This document shows positions 53,596 to 61,765 of a stretch of DNA of 64,000 nt, in pieces (the first letter of the stretch is position 1; every line of letters starts with the position of its first letter). The notes under the pieces are model-generated. The model was given only the letters and a program-made list of their open reading frames with translations. It was not told where the DNA came from and did no database searches. Origin of the DNA: Actinomadura sp. NAK00032 (GTDB lineage Bacteria > Actinomycetota > Actinomycetes > Streptosporangiales > Streptosporangiaceae); assembly GCF_013364275.1 (NCBI RefSeq), contig NZ_CP054932.1, positions 2,914,001-2,978,000 on the forward strand, written 5' to 3'. The position numbers were made by a program, and so were the translations under genes.

Positions 53596-54729
53596 ATGCG
53601 CCCTGTGTCCGTCCTCGCGCTCGCCGGCGCCGCCGCCGTGTCGATGTCCCTGCTCACGGGGTGCGGCGGTGACGGCGACAAGGCGGACGCCGCGGGCGCC
53701 ATCCCGGTGACGGCGACCGACGACGCGTGCGAGGTGGCCAAGACCGACCTCACCGCGGGCAAGACCACCTTCAAGGTCACCAACAAGGGCTCCAAGGTCA
53801 ACGAGTTCGAGGTGCTCAAGCCGGACGGCAAGATCCTCGCCGAGCGGGAGAACATCGGCCCGGGGACCAGCGTCGACTTCGTCGTGAACCTGCCCGCCGG
53901 CCAGTACAAGCTGCTGTGCAGCGCCGGGCAGACCGGCAAGGGCCCGACCCGGGACGTCACGGTCACCGGCGCGGCGGCGGGCGGCGCGGACGCGCGGCTC
54001 ACCAAGGCCGCCGCCGACTACAAGGCGTTCGTGATCGTCCGGCTCGACGACACGATCGCCAAGACCCGCCAGTTCGTGGACGCGGTGAAGGCCGGCGACG
54101 TCGCGAAGGCCAAGGAGCTGTACGCCCCGTCCCGCGTCGGCTGGGAGACGATCGAGCCCGTCGCGGAGAAGTTCGGCGACATCGACCCGAAGGTCGACGC
54201 CCGCGAGGCCGACCTCAAGCCGGAGGAGAAGAAGGACTGGTCCGGCTGGCACCTGCTGGAGAAGGCCCTCTGGGAGGACGGCTCGGTCAAGGGCAAGGAG
54301 AAGTACGGCGACCGGCTGCTCGCCGACCTCGGGACGCTGAAGTCGCGGCTGCCCGGCCTCACCCTCGACCCCGTCAACGACATGGCCGGCGGCGCCAAGG
54401 AGCTGCTGGACGAGGTCGCCACCGGCAAGGTCACCGGCGAGGAGGAGGCGTTCAGCCACACCGACCTCGTCGACTTCAAGGCCAACGTCGACGGCGCCAA
54501 GAAGATCTACGACCTGCTCAAGCCGGTCGTCCAGGAGCGGGACGCGCAGCTCGCGGCCGACCTCGACGCCAACTTCGCCAAGGTCGAGGGGCTGCTGAAG
54601 AAGCATGAGCAGGGCGACGGCTACGTCTCCTACGACAAGGTCGGCAAGGACGACCGCAAGCAGCTGGCGGACGCGGTGAACGCCCTCGGCGAGCCGCTGT
54701 CCAAGCTCGCCGAAGCCGTCGCGAAGTAA
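53596..54729 (+). CDS. efeO: Iron uptake lipoprotein EfeO (cupredoxin plus M75 domains)
   Basis: A 377-residue lipoprotein. The signal peptide ends LLTGC, with Cys23 lipidated. A cupredoxin domain follows (residues ~35-130), then a helical M75/imelysin domain with the HxxE metal motif in GWHLLEKALW (near residue 220). It binds or oxidises ferrous iron for the EfeUOB importer. ATG 53596 is chosen because GGAG lies about 6 bases upstream and the signal peptide begins here; an in-frame start at 53560 would lie within the iron box. efeB follows after 25 bases. Confidence 0.94.
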   Translation: MRPVSVLALAGAAAVSMSLLTGCGGDGDKADAAGAIPVTATDDACEVAKTDLTAGKTTFKVTNKGSKVNEFEVLKPDGKILAERENIGPGTSVDFVVNLPAGQYKLLCSAGQTGKGPTRDVTVTGAAAGGADARLTKAAADYKAFVIVRLDDTIAKTRQFVDAVKAGDVAKAKELYAPSRVGWETIEPVAEKFGDIDPKVDAREADLKPEEKKDWSGWHLLEKALWEDGSVKGKEKYGDRLLADLGTLKSRLPGLTLDPVNDMAGGAKELLDEVATGKVTGEEEAFSHTDLVDFKANVDGAKKIYDLLKPVVQERDAQLAADLDANFAKVEGLLKKHEQGDGYVSYDKVGKDDRKQLADAVNALGEPLSKLAEAVAK

Positions 54730-54754
54730 CGGGAACCGGAGAGGTGGCGGCGAG

Positions 54755-55987
54755 ATGACCGAGGCGCGGCCGGGGCTGTCCCGGCGCCGGATGCTGGGCT
54801 TCTCCGGCGCGAGCCTGCTCGTCGGCGCGGCCGCCGGCGCGGGCATCGACCGGATGGCGTTCGCCGACGAGGAGGCCGACGCCGGCGCGGCCGTCGCGTT
54901 CCGCGGCCCGCACCAGGCGGGCATCGCCACGCCCGTCCAGGACCGGCTGCACTTCGCCGCGTTCGACGTGACGACCGGCGACCGCGACCGGCTCGTCCGG
55001 ATGCTGAAGGAGTGGACGGCCGCGGCCGCCGCCATGACCGCCGGGAAACCGGTCGGGGACGGCGCGGTCGGCGGGCCGGCGGTGGCGCCGCCGGACGACA
55101 CCGGCGAGGCGCTCGGCCTGCCCCCGTCCCGGCTCACGCTGACGATCGGGTTCGGGCCCACGCTGTTCGACAAGGACGGCAAGGACCGGTTCGGCCTCAA
55201 GGCGCGCCGCCCGGCCGCCCTCGTCGACCTGCCGCACTTTCCCGGCGACGCCCTCGACCCCGACCGCAGCGGCGGCGACATCGCCGTCCAGGCGTGCGCG
55301 GACGACCCGCAGGTCGCCGTGCACGCGATCCGCAACCTGGCCCGGATCGGGTTCGGCACGGTCTCGGTCCGCTGGTCGCAGCTCGGGTTCGGCAAGACGT
55401 CCTCGACCACGCCGGACGCGCAGACCCCGCGCAACCTGTTCGGGTTCAAGGACGGCACCGACAACATCGGCTCCGCCGACACGGCGCTGCTCGGCAGGCA
55501 CGTCTGGGCGGGCGAGGGCGACGGCGCGGCCTGGATGGCGGGCGGCTCCTACCTCGTCGCCCGCCGCATCCGGATGCACATCGAGACCTGGGACCGGACG
55601 TCCCTGCGCGAGCAGGAGGACATCTTCGGCCGCGACAAGGGCGAGGGCGCGCCCGTGGGGGCGGCGAAGGAGCGCGACGAACCCGTCCTGTCCCGGATGA
55701 AGCCGGACGCGCACGTCCGCCTCGCCCACCCCGACTCCAACCGCGGCGCGCGGATCCTGCGGCGCGGCTACTCCTTCACCGACGGGTCCGACGGCCTCGG
55801 CCGGCTGGACGCGGGCCTGTTCTTCATCGCGTTCCAGCGCGACCCGCGCACCGGGTTCATCCCGATCCAGCAGTCGCTGGCCGACGACGCGCTGAACGAG
55901 TACATCCAGCACGTCGGATCGGGCGTCTACGCGTGCCCGCCGGGCGTCCGCGAAGGCGGCTTCTGGGGCGACACCCTGTTCACCTAG
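54755..55987 (+). CDS. efeB: Deferrochelatase/peroxidase EfeB (DyP type)
   Basis: A 410-residue heme peroxidase. A Tat signal is visible at residues 9-16 (SRRRMLGF) followed by a hydrophobic stretch and cleavage near 37, so it is exported folded. The DyP signature GFKDGTDNI near 230 contains the distal Asp. The late DSNRGARILRRGYSF block is conserved in the family. It works with EfeO in acid or ferrous iron uptake or heme-iron release. No efeU permease is encoded on either side. A GAGAGG ribosome site precedes ATG 54755. Confidence 0.95.
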   Translation: MTEARPGLSRRRMLGFSGASLLVGAAAGAGIDRMAFADEEADAGAAVAFRGPHQAGIATPVQDRLHFAAFDVTTGDRDRLVRMLKEWTAAAAAMTAGKPVGDGAVGGPAVAPPDDTGEALGLPPSRLTLTIGFGPTLFDKDGKDRFGLKARRPAALVDLPHFPGDALDPDRSGGDIAVQACADDPQVAVHAIRNLARIGFGTVSVRWSQLGFGKTSSTTPDAQTPRNLFGFKDGTDNIGSADTALLGRHVWAGEGDGAAWMAGGSYLVARRIRMHIETWDRTSLREQEDIFGRDKGEGAPVGAAKERDEPVLSRMKPDAHVRLAHPDSNRGARILRRGYSFTDGSDGLGRLDAGLFFIAFQRDPRTGFIPIQQSLADDALNEYIQHVGSGVYACPPGVREGGFWGDTLFT

Positions 55988-56032
55988 GACTCGCCTAGGG
56001 CGCGCCTGGGCGGCCCTGGCGCGCCCTGGCGG

Positions 56033-57283
56033 CTAGCCCTGCCCGGCCCGCTCGGAGCGGATGCGGGTCACGACGTCCCCGGCGGCGGTCTTGATCGACT
56101 CCAGCTCCTGGAGGTAGGCCCAGTAGTCCGGATGGGAGCCGCCGAGCCGCTTCGGCGCGTTCTCCAGCCGCTCGACCAGCCCGTCCAGCACCCGGACGTG
56201 CTGCGGCGCGGCCCCGCCCGGCTGGGCCATGGCGAGCCGCTGCGCGTCCCGCACGGCGAACTGGGCGCTCTCGGCGGGCTTGGCCGGGTCGGCGGCGACC
56301 GCCCTCAGCTCCTCGACCCGGCCGGTGACCTGCCCGGCGCGGCGGTCGGCCGCGTTCAGCTCGGTGCGCGCGGCGGTGAGCGCCCGCTGCGCCTGCTTCC
56401 ACTCGGTGCGGGCGACGTGCGCGGACGCCTCGTTCAGCCGCTCCCGGGCCCGCGTGACGGCGGCCTCGATGGACTCGGGCGCGCCCTTGAGGTCCTGCCA
56501 GCAGGCCTGCGAGTAGCCGCGCAGCAGCACCCGCATCGCCTCCCGGACGGGCCCGACGCGGTTCGCGGCGGCGTCCGCCCGCGTCCGGACGGAGGCGAGC
56601 GAGTTGCGGACCTTCTGCGCCAGCTGCGGCAGCTCCGCGGCGGCCTCCCGGGCCCCCTCGGCGATCTCCCGGACCTCCTCGGCCTTGCGGATCGCGCCGT
56701 CCAGCCCGAGCCCGCCGAGCCCCTTCGAGCCGAGCTGCGCGAGGACCTGCCGGGCGCGGGCGAGCTCCGCCTCCGGGTCGGCCGCGTCCATCCCCGCCTC
56801 CCGCGCCGCGGTGACGGCGGCCTCGGCCGCGGCCACCGCCTCGCGGGCCGCGGCCAGCCGCGGCGGAAGCTGGTCGAGGGCGGCCTCCAGCCGGGCCATG
56901 CGCGGCGCGAGCCGCTCGGCGAAGCCGTTCAGGTTCCGGGTGATCTGCTGCAGCCGCTCGGTGGAGGCCACGAACGCGCGCCGCGCCGCGTCGTACTCGG
57001 CCGGTGACCGGTCCTGGTCATCGACGTCGTGCGCGTCCAGCACGGAGATGTAGGCGATGGACGCGGCGTCGGCGGACTCCGACAGCCCGTCGAACTCCCG
57101 CCGGACGGGCGCCGCCGCGGCCGCGTCCAGGTCCTCGAAGACGGTGACGCGGCCGCCGAGGTACTTCTGCGCCTGGTCCATGTCGTAGAAGGCGCCCGCC
57201 GCCGCCTCCTTGGCCTCGACCGCCGCGGCGGCCGCCTGCGCCCCCCTGCCGCCCCGGCGGCGCTGGTCGCCCGGTCCCCGCAA
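56033..57283 (-). CDS. Coiled-coil protein of the ter region, function unknown
   Basis: A 416-residue, alanine- and glutamate-rich protein predicted to be almost wholly helical with long coiled coils (for example LAAAREAVAAAEAAVTAAREAG, HVARTEWKQAQRALTAARTELNAADRRAGQVTG). No catalytic motif, TM helix or signal peptide is seen. TTG 57283 is supported by AGGAGG about 7 bases upstream. It is divergent from the first terD, sharing a 196-base control region, and comparable coiled-coil proteins accompany terD genes in actinomycetes, so a role in the same system is inferred. Confidence 0.75.
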   Translation of the reverse strand: MRGPGDQRRRGGRGAQAAAAAVEAKEAAAGAFYDMDQAQKYLGGRVTVFEDLDAAAAAPVRREFDGLSESADAASIAYISVLDAHDVDDQDRSPAEYDAARRAFVASTERLQQITRNLNGFAERLAPRMARLEAALDQLPPRLAAAREAVAAAEAAVTAAREAGMDAADPEAELARARQVLAQLGSKGLGGLGLDGAIRKAEEVREIAEGAREAAAELPQLAQKVRNSLASVRTRADAAANRVGPVREAMRVLLRGYSQACWQDLKGAPESIEAAVTRARERLNEASAHVARTEWKQAQRALTAARTELNAADRRAGQVTGRVEELRAVAADPAKPAESAQFAVRDAQRLAMAQPGGAAPQHVRVLDGLVERLENAPKRLGGSHPDYWAYLQELESIKTAAGDVVTRIRSERAGQG

Positions 57284-57308
57284 CGCTGCCTCCTCTCGTC
57301 CCTGCCCA

Positions 57309-57321
57309 GTCTGGCCCAGAC
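57309..57321. promoter_or_regulatory. Palindrome in the divergent ter control region
   Basis: GTCTGG-C-CCAGAC is a perfect 13-base palindrome, 26 bases before the coiled-coil gene start. The 57284-57479 gap also has -10-like TAGCAT (about 57406) and GATAATTCTG before terD. A regulator of both genes may bind here. Confidence 0.4.
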
Positions 57322-57479
57322 CGCGCGTGTTTCGCGCCCCGGACCGGCGTCCGGCCGCCGCCCGGGGCGTTCCGCGTCACAGGTCTACAACGGATGGAAC
57401 GGATAGCATCGCTGCTACGTCGATAATTCTGGGCGCCGGGTCGGCGTCCCGATACGGCATGCGATCTTGGAGGCCCATC

Positions 57480-58055
57480 GTGCCCGTCAGCCTGAGCAAA
57501 GGCGGCAATGTCTCGCTCACCAAGCAGGCGCCCGGACTGACCGCGGTGATCGTCGGTCTCGGCTGGGACCTGCGCACCACCACCGGCACGGACTTCGACC
57601 TCGACGCCTCCGCCATGGTGCTGGACGGCTCCGGCAAGATCATCACCGACCAGCACTTCGTGTTCTTCAACAACCTGCGCACCCCCGACGGCGCGGTCGA
57701 GCACAGCGGCGACAACACCACCGGCGCCGGCGAGGGCGACGACGAGCAGCTGAAGGTCAACTTCGGCGCGATGCCGGCCGCCGCCGAGCGGGTGGCGTTC
57801 GCGGTCTCGATCTACGACGCCGACAGCCGCGGGCAGAACTTCGGGCAGGTCCGCAACGCCTACATCCGGGTGATGAACCAGGCCGACGGCGCCGAGATGG
57901 CCCGCTACGACCTGTCGGAGGACGCCTCGATGGAGACCGCGATGGTCTTCGGCGAGCTGTACCGCAACGGCACGGAGTGGAAGTTCCGCGCGGTCGGCCA
58001 GGGCTACGCGTCCGGGCTGGCCGGCATCGCGACGGACTTCGGCGTCAACCTCTGA
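57480..58055 (+). CDS. terD: TerD-family protein (paralogue 1)
   Basis: A 191-residue TerD-domain protein, a calcium-binding beta-sandwich of the tellurium/stress system. It opens [13 protein letters not shown] and has the metal loops DFDLDAS (near residue 40) and [13 protein letters not shown] (near 80). [21 protein letters not shown] and the C-terminal [21 protein letters not shown] complete the domain. GTG 57480 follows TTGGAGG. It is separated from paralogue 2 by a 118-base gap holding a hairpin. Confidence 0.94.
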   Translation: MPVSLSKGGNVSLTKQAPGLTAVIVGLGWDLRTTTGTDFDLDASAMVLDGSGKIITDQHFVFFNNLRTPDGAVEHSGDNTTGAGEGDDEQLKVNFGAMPAAAERVAFAVSIYDADSRGQNFGQVRNAYIRVMNQADGAEMARYDLSEDASMETAMVFGELYRNGTEWKFRAVGQGYASGLAGIATDFGVNL

Positions 58056-58106
58056 CCCGCCCCCCGGTCCGGTCGGCGCCCCCGTCCGATCGGCACCCCG
58101 TCCGAA

Positions 58107-58133
58107 CCGCGCCGGCGCCCCCGGCCGGCGCGG
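58107..58133 (+). terminator. Hairpin between terD genes
   Basis: A perfect 10-bp stem CCGCGCCGGC (58107-58116) / GCCGGCGCGG (58124-58133) with a 7-base loop. It is probably a terminator or processing site that separates expression of the two terD genes. Confidence 0.5.
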
Positions 58134-58173
58134 CACACCGAAACAGGCACTTCAGGAAGGGAACGGCCCGAAC

Positions 58174-58752
58174 ATGGGAGTCTCACTCGCCAAGGGCGGC
58201 AACGTCTCGCTGACGAAGGCCGCGCCCAACCTCACCGCGGTCACCGTCGGCCTCGGCTGGGACGTCCGCGCCACCACCGGCGCGGACTTCGACCTGGACG
58301 CGTCCGCGCTGATGCTGGCGAGCACCGGCAAGGTCATCTCCGACCAGCACTTCGTGTTCTTCAACAACCTGCGGAGCCCGGACGGCTCGGTCGAGCACAC
58401 CGGCGACAACCTGACCGGCGAGGGCGAGGGCGACGACGAGTCGATCAACGTCGACCTCACCGGGGTGCCGGCCGAGTGCGAGCGCGTGGTGTTCCCGGTG
58501 TCGATCTACGACGCCGACAACCGGCACCAGAGCTTCGGCCAGGTGCGCAACGCCTTCATCCGGATCGTCAACCGGACCGACGGCAACGAGCTCGCCCGGT
58601 TCGACCTCACCGAGGACGCCTCCACCGAGACGGCGATGGTCTTCGGCGAGCTCTACCGGCACAACGGCGAATGGAAGTTCAGGGCCGTCGGGCAGGGGTA
58701 CGCCTCGGGTCTGGCCGGCATCGCGATGGACTTCGGCGTCAACGTCGGCTGA
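58174..58752 (+). CDS. terD: TerD-family protein (paralogue 2)
   Basis: A 192-residue TerD-domain protein about as long as and closely similar to paralogue 1. It opens [19 protein letters not shown] and has [47 protein letters not shown] and the same C-terminal [24 protein letters not shown]. The metal-loop acids are all kept. ATG 58174 has AGGAAGGG upstream. A recent tandem duplication is likely. It is followed after 62 bases by the DUF475/TerC-like membrane protein. Confidence 0.94.
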   Translation: MGVSLAKGGNVSLTKAAPNLTAVTVGLGWDVRATTGADFDLDASALMLASTGKVISDQHFVFFNNLRSPDGSVEHTGDNLTGEGEGDDESINVDLTGVPAECERVVFPVSIYDADNRHQSFGQVRNAFIRIVNRTDGNELARFDLTEDASTETAMVFGELYRHNGEWKFRAVGQGYASGLAGIAMDFGVNVG

Positions 58753-58814
58753 GGCCGGCGCACCCCGCATCCCGGCCGCCCCGCCCGGCCGTCCTCTCTA
58801 GCAGAAATACGCGC

Positions 58815-59957
58815 ATGATTCTTCGCACCTTCGGTTGGTCCTTCGGCGTCACGGCTCTAGGGTTGCTGGCCGCCTTCCTCTACGACGGGCCGACCGGCCT
58901 CGCGCTGGTCGCCGTCCTGGCCATCCTCGAGATCTCGCTGTCGTTCGACAACGCCGTGGTCAACGCCAAGGTGCTCGACAGGATGAGCCCCTTCTGGCAG
59001 AAGATCTTCCTCACCGTCGGCATCGCGATCGCGGTGTTCGGCATGCGGCTGGTCTTCCCGCTGCTGATCGTGGGCATCACCGCCAAGCTCGGCCCCGTCG
59101 AGGCGTTCGACCTGGCGCTCAACGACTCGCACCGCTACCACCAGCTGATGAACGACGCGTACCCGATGATCGCGGCGTTCGGCGGCATGTTCCTGATGAT
59201 GCTGTTCCTGAACTTCGTGTTCGAGGAGCGCGGCGACAAGTGGCTGCCGTGGCTGGAGCGGCCGCTCGCCCGCATCGGGAAGCTGGACCAGCTGGCGGTG
59301 GTCGTCGCGGGCGGCTCGCTGGCGCTGGTGTCGTGGCTGTCGGCCGACGACCCGGGCAACGTCATGATCGCGGGCGTGCTCGGCATGGTGACCTACATCC
59401 TGGTCAACGGGCTCGGCGAGCTGTTCTCCGAGGCGGGCGACGAGGACGAGGACGAGGACGGGGCGGCCGAGGGCGCCGACGGCGCGGACGAGGGCCGGGA
59501 GGCGGCGCCCGCCGCGCGGTCCGGGCCGAGCTCGCTGGCGCTGGCCACCGGCAAGGCGGGGTTCTTCCTGTTCCTCTACCTGGAGGTGCTGGACGCCTCG
59601 TTCAGCTTCGACGGCGTCATCGGCGCGTTCGCGATCAGCACCGACCCGATCGTCATCGCGCTCGGCCTCGGCATCGGCGCCATGTACATCCGGTCGCTGA
59701 CGGTCTTCCTGGTCCGCAAGGGCACCCTGCACGAGTACGTCTACCTGGAGCACGGCGCGCACTGGGCGATCGGGGCCCTCGCCGTCTGCATGCTGATCAG
59801 CATCGGGCACCACGTGCCCGAGTGGATCACCGGCGGGCTCGGCGCCGGGCTGATCATCGCGGCGTTCATCAGCTCCGTCGTCCGCAACCGGGGAGAGGGC
59901 GACGTCGAGGCCCCGCCGACCGGCGACGGCAAGCAGCTGCACTCCAGCAACGTCTGA
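58815..59957 (+). CDS. DUF475/TerC-like integral membrane protein
   Basis: A 380-residue membrane protein with about nine helices. Signature segments are LEISLSFDNAVVNAKVLDRMSP near residue 36 and the mirror DASFSFDGVIGAFAIST near 262, whose Asp-Asn/Asp-Gly pairs are the TerC-type metal-transport residues. A strongly acidic cytosolic loop (about 212-225, EDEDEDG) and a Pro/Ala linker separate the two halves. TerC and TerD cooperate at the membrane in tellurite and other stress responses. ATG 58815 is used although the ribosome site is weak. Confidence 0.9.
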   Translation: MILRTFGWSFGVTALGLLAAFLYDGPTGLALVAVLAILEISLSFDNAVVNAKVLDRMSPFWQKIFLTVGIAIAVFGMRLVFPLLIVGITAKLGPVEAFDLALNDSHRYHQLMNDAYPMIAAFGGMFLMMLFLNFVFEERGDKWLPWLERPLARIGKLDQLAVVVAGGSLALVSWLSADDPGNVMIAGVLGMVTYILVNGLGELFSEAGDEDEDEDGAAEGADGADEGREAAPAARSGPSSLALATGKAGFFLFLYLEVLDASFSFDGVIGAFAISTDPIVIALGLGIGAMYIRSLTVFLVRKGTLHEYVYLEHGAHWAIGALAVCMLISIGHHVPEWITGGLGAGLIIAAFISSVVRNRGEGDVEAPPTGDGKQLHSSNV

Positions 59958-60003
59958 CCGGCGGGTCCCCGCCCGCGACCAGTACCCACCGAAGGAGCCA
60001 ACG

Positions 60004-60582
60004 ATGTCGATCTCGCTGCAGAAAGGCCAGAAGGTCTCGCTCGCCAAACCCGGCGGCGGGACCCTCACCCGGGTCCGGATGGGGCTCGGCTGGGACGCCG
60101 TCGCCAAGAAGGGCCTGTTCGGCAAGGGCAAGGCCCAGTCGATCGACCTGGACGCCTCCTGCCTGCTGTTCGACGCCGCCGGGAACCTCGCCGACCAGGT
60201 CTGGTTCCGGCAGCTGCGCAGCAAGGACGGCTCCGTCCAGCACACCGGCGACAACCTGACCGGCGAGGGCGCGGGCGACGACGAGGTCATCAACGTCGAC
60301 CTGCAGGGCGTCCCCGCCAACGTCGCCCAGCTGGTGTTCACGGTGAACTCCTTCACCGGGCAGGACTTCTCGCAGATCGCCAACGCGTTCTGCCGCCTGG
60401 TGGACGAGAGCACCGGGCAGGAGATCGCCCGCTACGACCTGAGCGGCGCCGGCCAGCACAACGCGCAGATCATGGCGAAGGTGTCGCGGGACGGCCAGGG
60501 CTGGTCGATGACGGCGATCGGCGCGACCGCGACCGGGCGCACGTTCCAGCACCTCCTGCCCGCCGTCTCGGCGCACCTGTGA
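60004..60582 (+). CDS. TerD-family protein (divergent paralogue 3)
   Basis: A 192-residue TerD-domain protein less similar to the other two. It opens SISLQKGQKVSLAKPGGG, has an insertion (KKGLFGKGKA) before SIDLDASCLL, and keeps [18 protein letters not shown] is replaced by VNSFTGQDFSQIANAFCRLV and the ending by MTAIGATATGRTFQHL. One acid of the first metal loop is lost (SIDLD instead of DFDLD). It probably represents another TerD subfamily with a different partner. GAAGGAG lies 7 bases before ATG 60004. Confidence 0.92.
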   Translation: MSISLQKGQKVSLAKPGGGTLTRVRMGLGWDAVAKKGLFGKGKAQSIDLDASCLLFDAAGNLADQVWFRQLRSKDGSVQHTGDNLTGEGAGDDEVINVDLQGVPANVAQLVFTVNSFTGQDFSQIANAFCRLVDESTGQEIARYDLSGAGQHNAQIMAKVSRDGQGWSMTAIGATATGRTFQHLLPAVSAHL

Positions 60583-60607
60583 CCCGGCGGGAGTGACGGG
60601 CGCGGCC

Positions 60608-61765
60608 ATGCGGCATTTCGACCACATCGACGCCGCGCGTCGCAAGCACCTGTTCTACCGGCACCCCCGCCCGTTCGACCGGCACGACGACCCGGCGGTG
60701 CTGGCCGTCGCGCTCGGCGCGACGCTGTACTGCCCGGCGACCAGGCCCGCCCTCGCCGCCGACATCGAGCGGGCGGCGGGGCGCGGCGTCATGAGCATGG
60801 TCGTCTGCCTGGAGGACGCGATCGCCGACACGGAGGTCGCGGCCGGCGAGGCGAACCTGGTGGCGCAGTTCCAGGCGCTGCACGCGGGCGGCGCGGACGT
60901 GCCGCTGCTGTTCGTCCGGATCCGCGACCCCCGGCAGATCGGCGACCTGCTCCACCGGCTCGGCGGCGCCGCCGACCTGGTCAGCGGGTTCGTGCTGCCG
61001 AAGTTCACGCCGGCCTCCGGTGGAGCGTTCCTCGACGCGCTCGCGGACGCCGCCGACCGCACCGGGCTGCGGCTGCTGGCGATGCCGGTGATCGAGAGCC
61101 CGGAGGCGGTGTACGCCGAGACCCGCCCGGAGATGCTGGACGACGTGGCGCGGCTGCTCGGCAAGCACCGGCCGCGGGTCCTCGCGGTCCGGATCGGGGC
61201 GACCGACATGTCCGCCGCCTACGGGCTGCGCCGGCCGCCGGACCTCACGATCTACGACATCCGCCCGGTCGCGAACGTGATCTGCGACGTGGTCAACGTC
61301 CTCGGCCGGGCCGACGGCACCGGGTACGTGGTGACCGGCCCGGTGTGGGAGTACTTCTCGGCGGGGGAGCGGATGTTCAAGCCGCAGCTGCGGCAGTCGC
61401 CGTTCGACGCGCAGCAGGCGGCGCCGCTGCGGCAGCGGCTGATCACCTCCGACCTGGACGGCCTGATCCGCGAGGTCCACCTGGACAAGGCCAACGGCCT
61501 GACCGGCAAGACCGTGATCCACCCGAGCCATGTGGCGGCCGTCCACGCGCTGTCGGTGGTGACGCACGAGGAGTACTGCGACGCCGCCGACATCCTCGGC
61601 GTCGCCGGGGGCGGGGCGATGGCCAGCTCGTACGCCAACAAGATGAACGAGGCGAAGCCGCACCGCGCGTGGGCGCAGCGGCTGATGCTGCGCGCCCGGG
61701 TGTTCGGGGTCGCGGCGGAGGGCGTCACGTTCGTCGAGCTGCTGGAAGCGGCGGGCAGCCGGTGA
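60608..61765 (+). CDS. Citrate-lyase/HpcH-HpaI-like aldolase of the ter module
   Basis: A 385-residue TIM-barrel enzyme of the CitE/C-C bond lyase type. Visible segments are VVCLEDAIADTE near residue 70, VRIRDP, GFVLPKF, MPVIESPEAVY, and the later VIHPSHVAAV. The ter-associated subgroup is thought to act with a PRTase in making a nucleoside-like compound. ATG 60608 is favoured; GTG 60593 would add five residues. Its stop codon overlaps the GTG of the next gene by 4 bases (61762-61765). It begins only 25 bases after terD 3, so the ter genes are probably one transcript. Confidence 0.85.
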   Translation: MRHFDHIDAARRKHLFYRHPRPFDRHDDPAVLAVALGATLYCPATRPALAADIERAAGRGVMSMVVCLEDAIADTEVAAGEANLVAQFQALHAGGADVPLLFVRIRDPRQIGDLLHRLGGAADLVSGFVLPKFTPASGGAFLDALADAADRTGLRLLAMPVIESPEAVYAETRPEMLDDVARLLGKHRPRVLAVRIGATDMSAAYGLRRPPDLTIYDIRPVANVICDVVNVLGRADGTGYVVTGPVWEYFSAGERMFKPQLRQSPFDAQQAAPLRQRLITSDLDGLIREVHLDKANGLTGKTVIHPSHVAAVHALSVVTHEEYCDAADILGVAGGGAMASSYANKMNEAKPHRAWAQRLMLRARVFGVAAEGVTFVELLEAAGSR

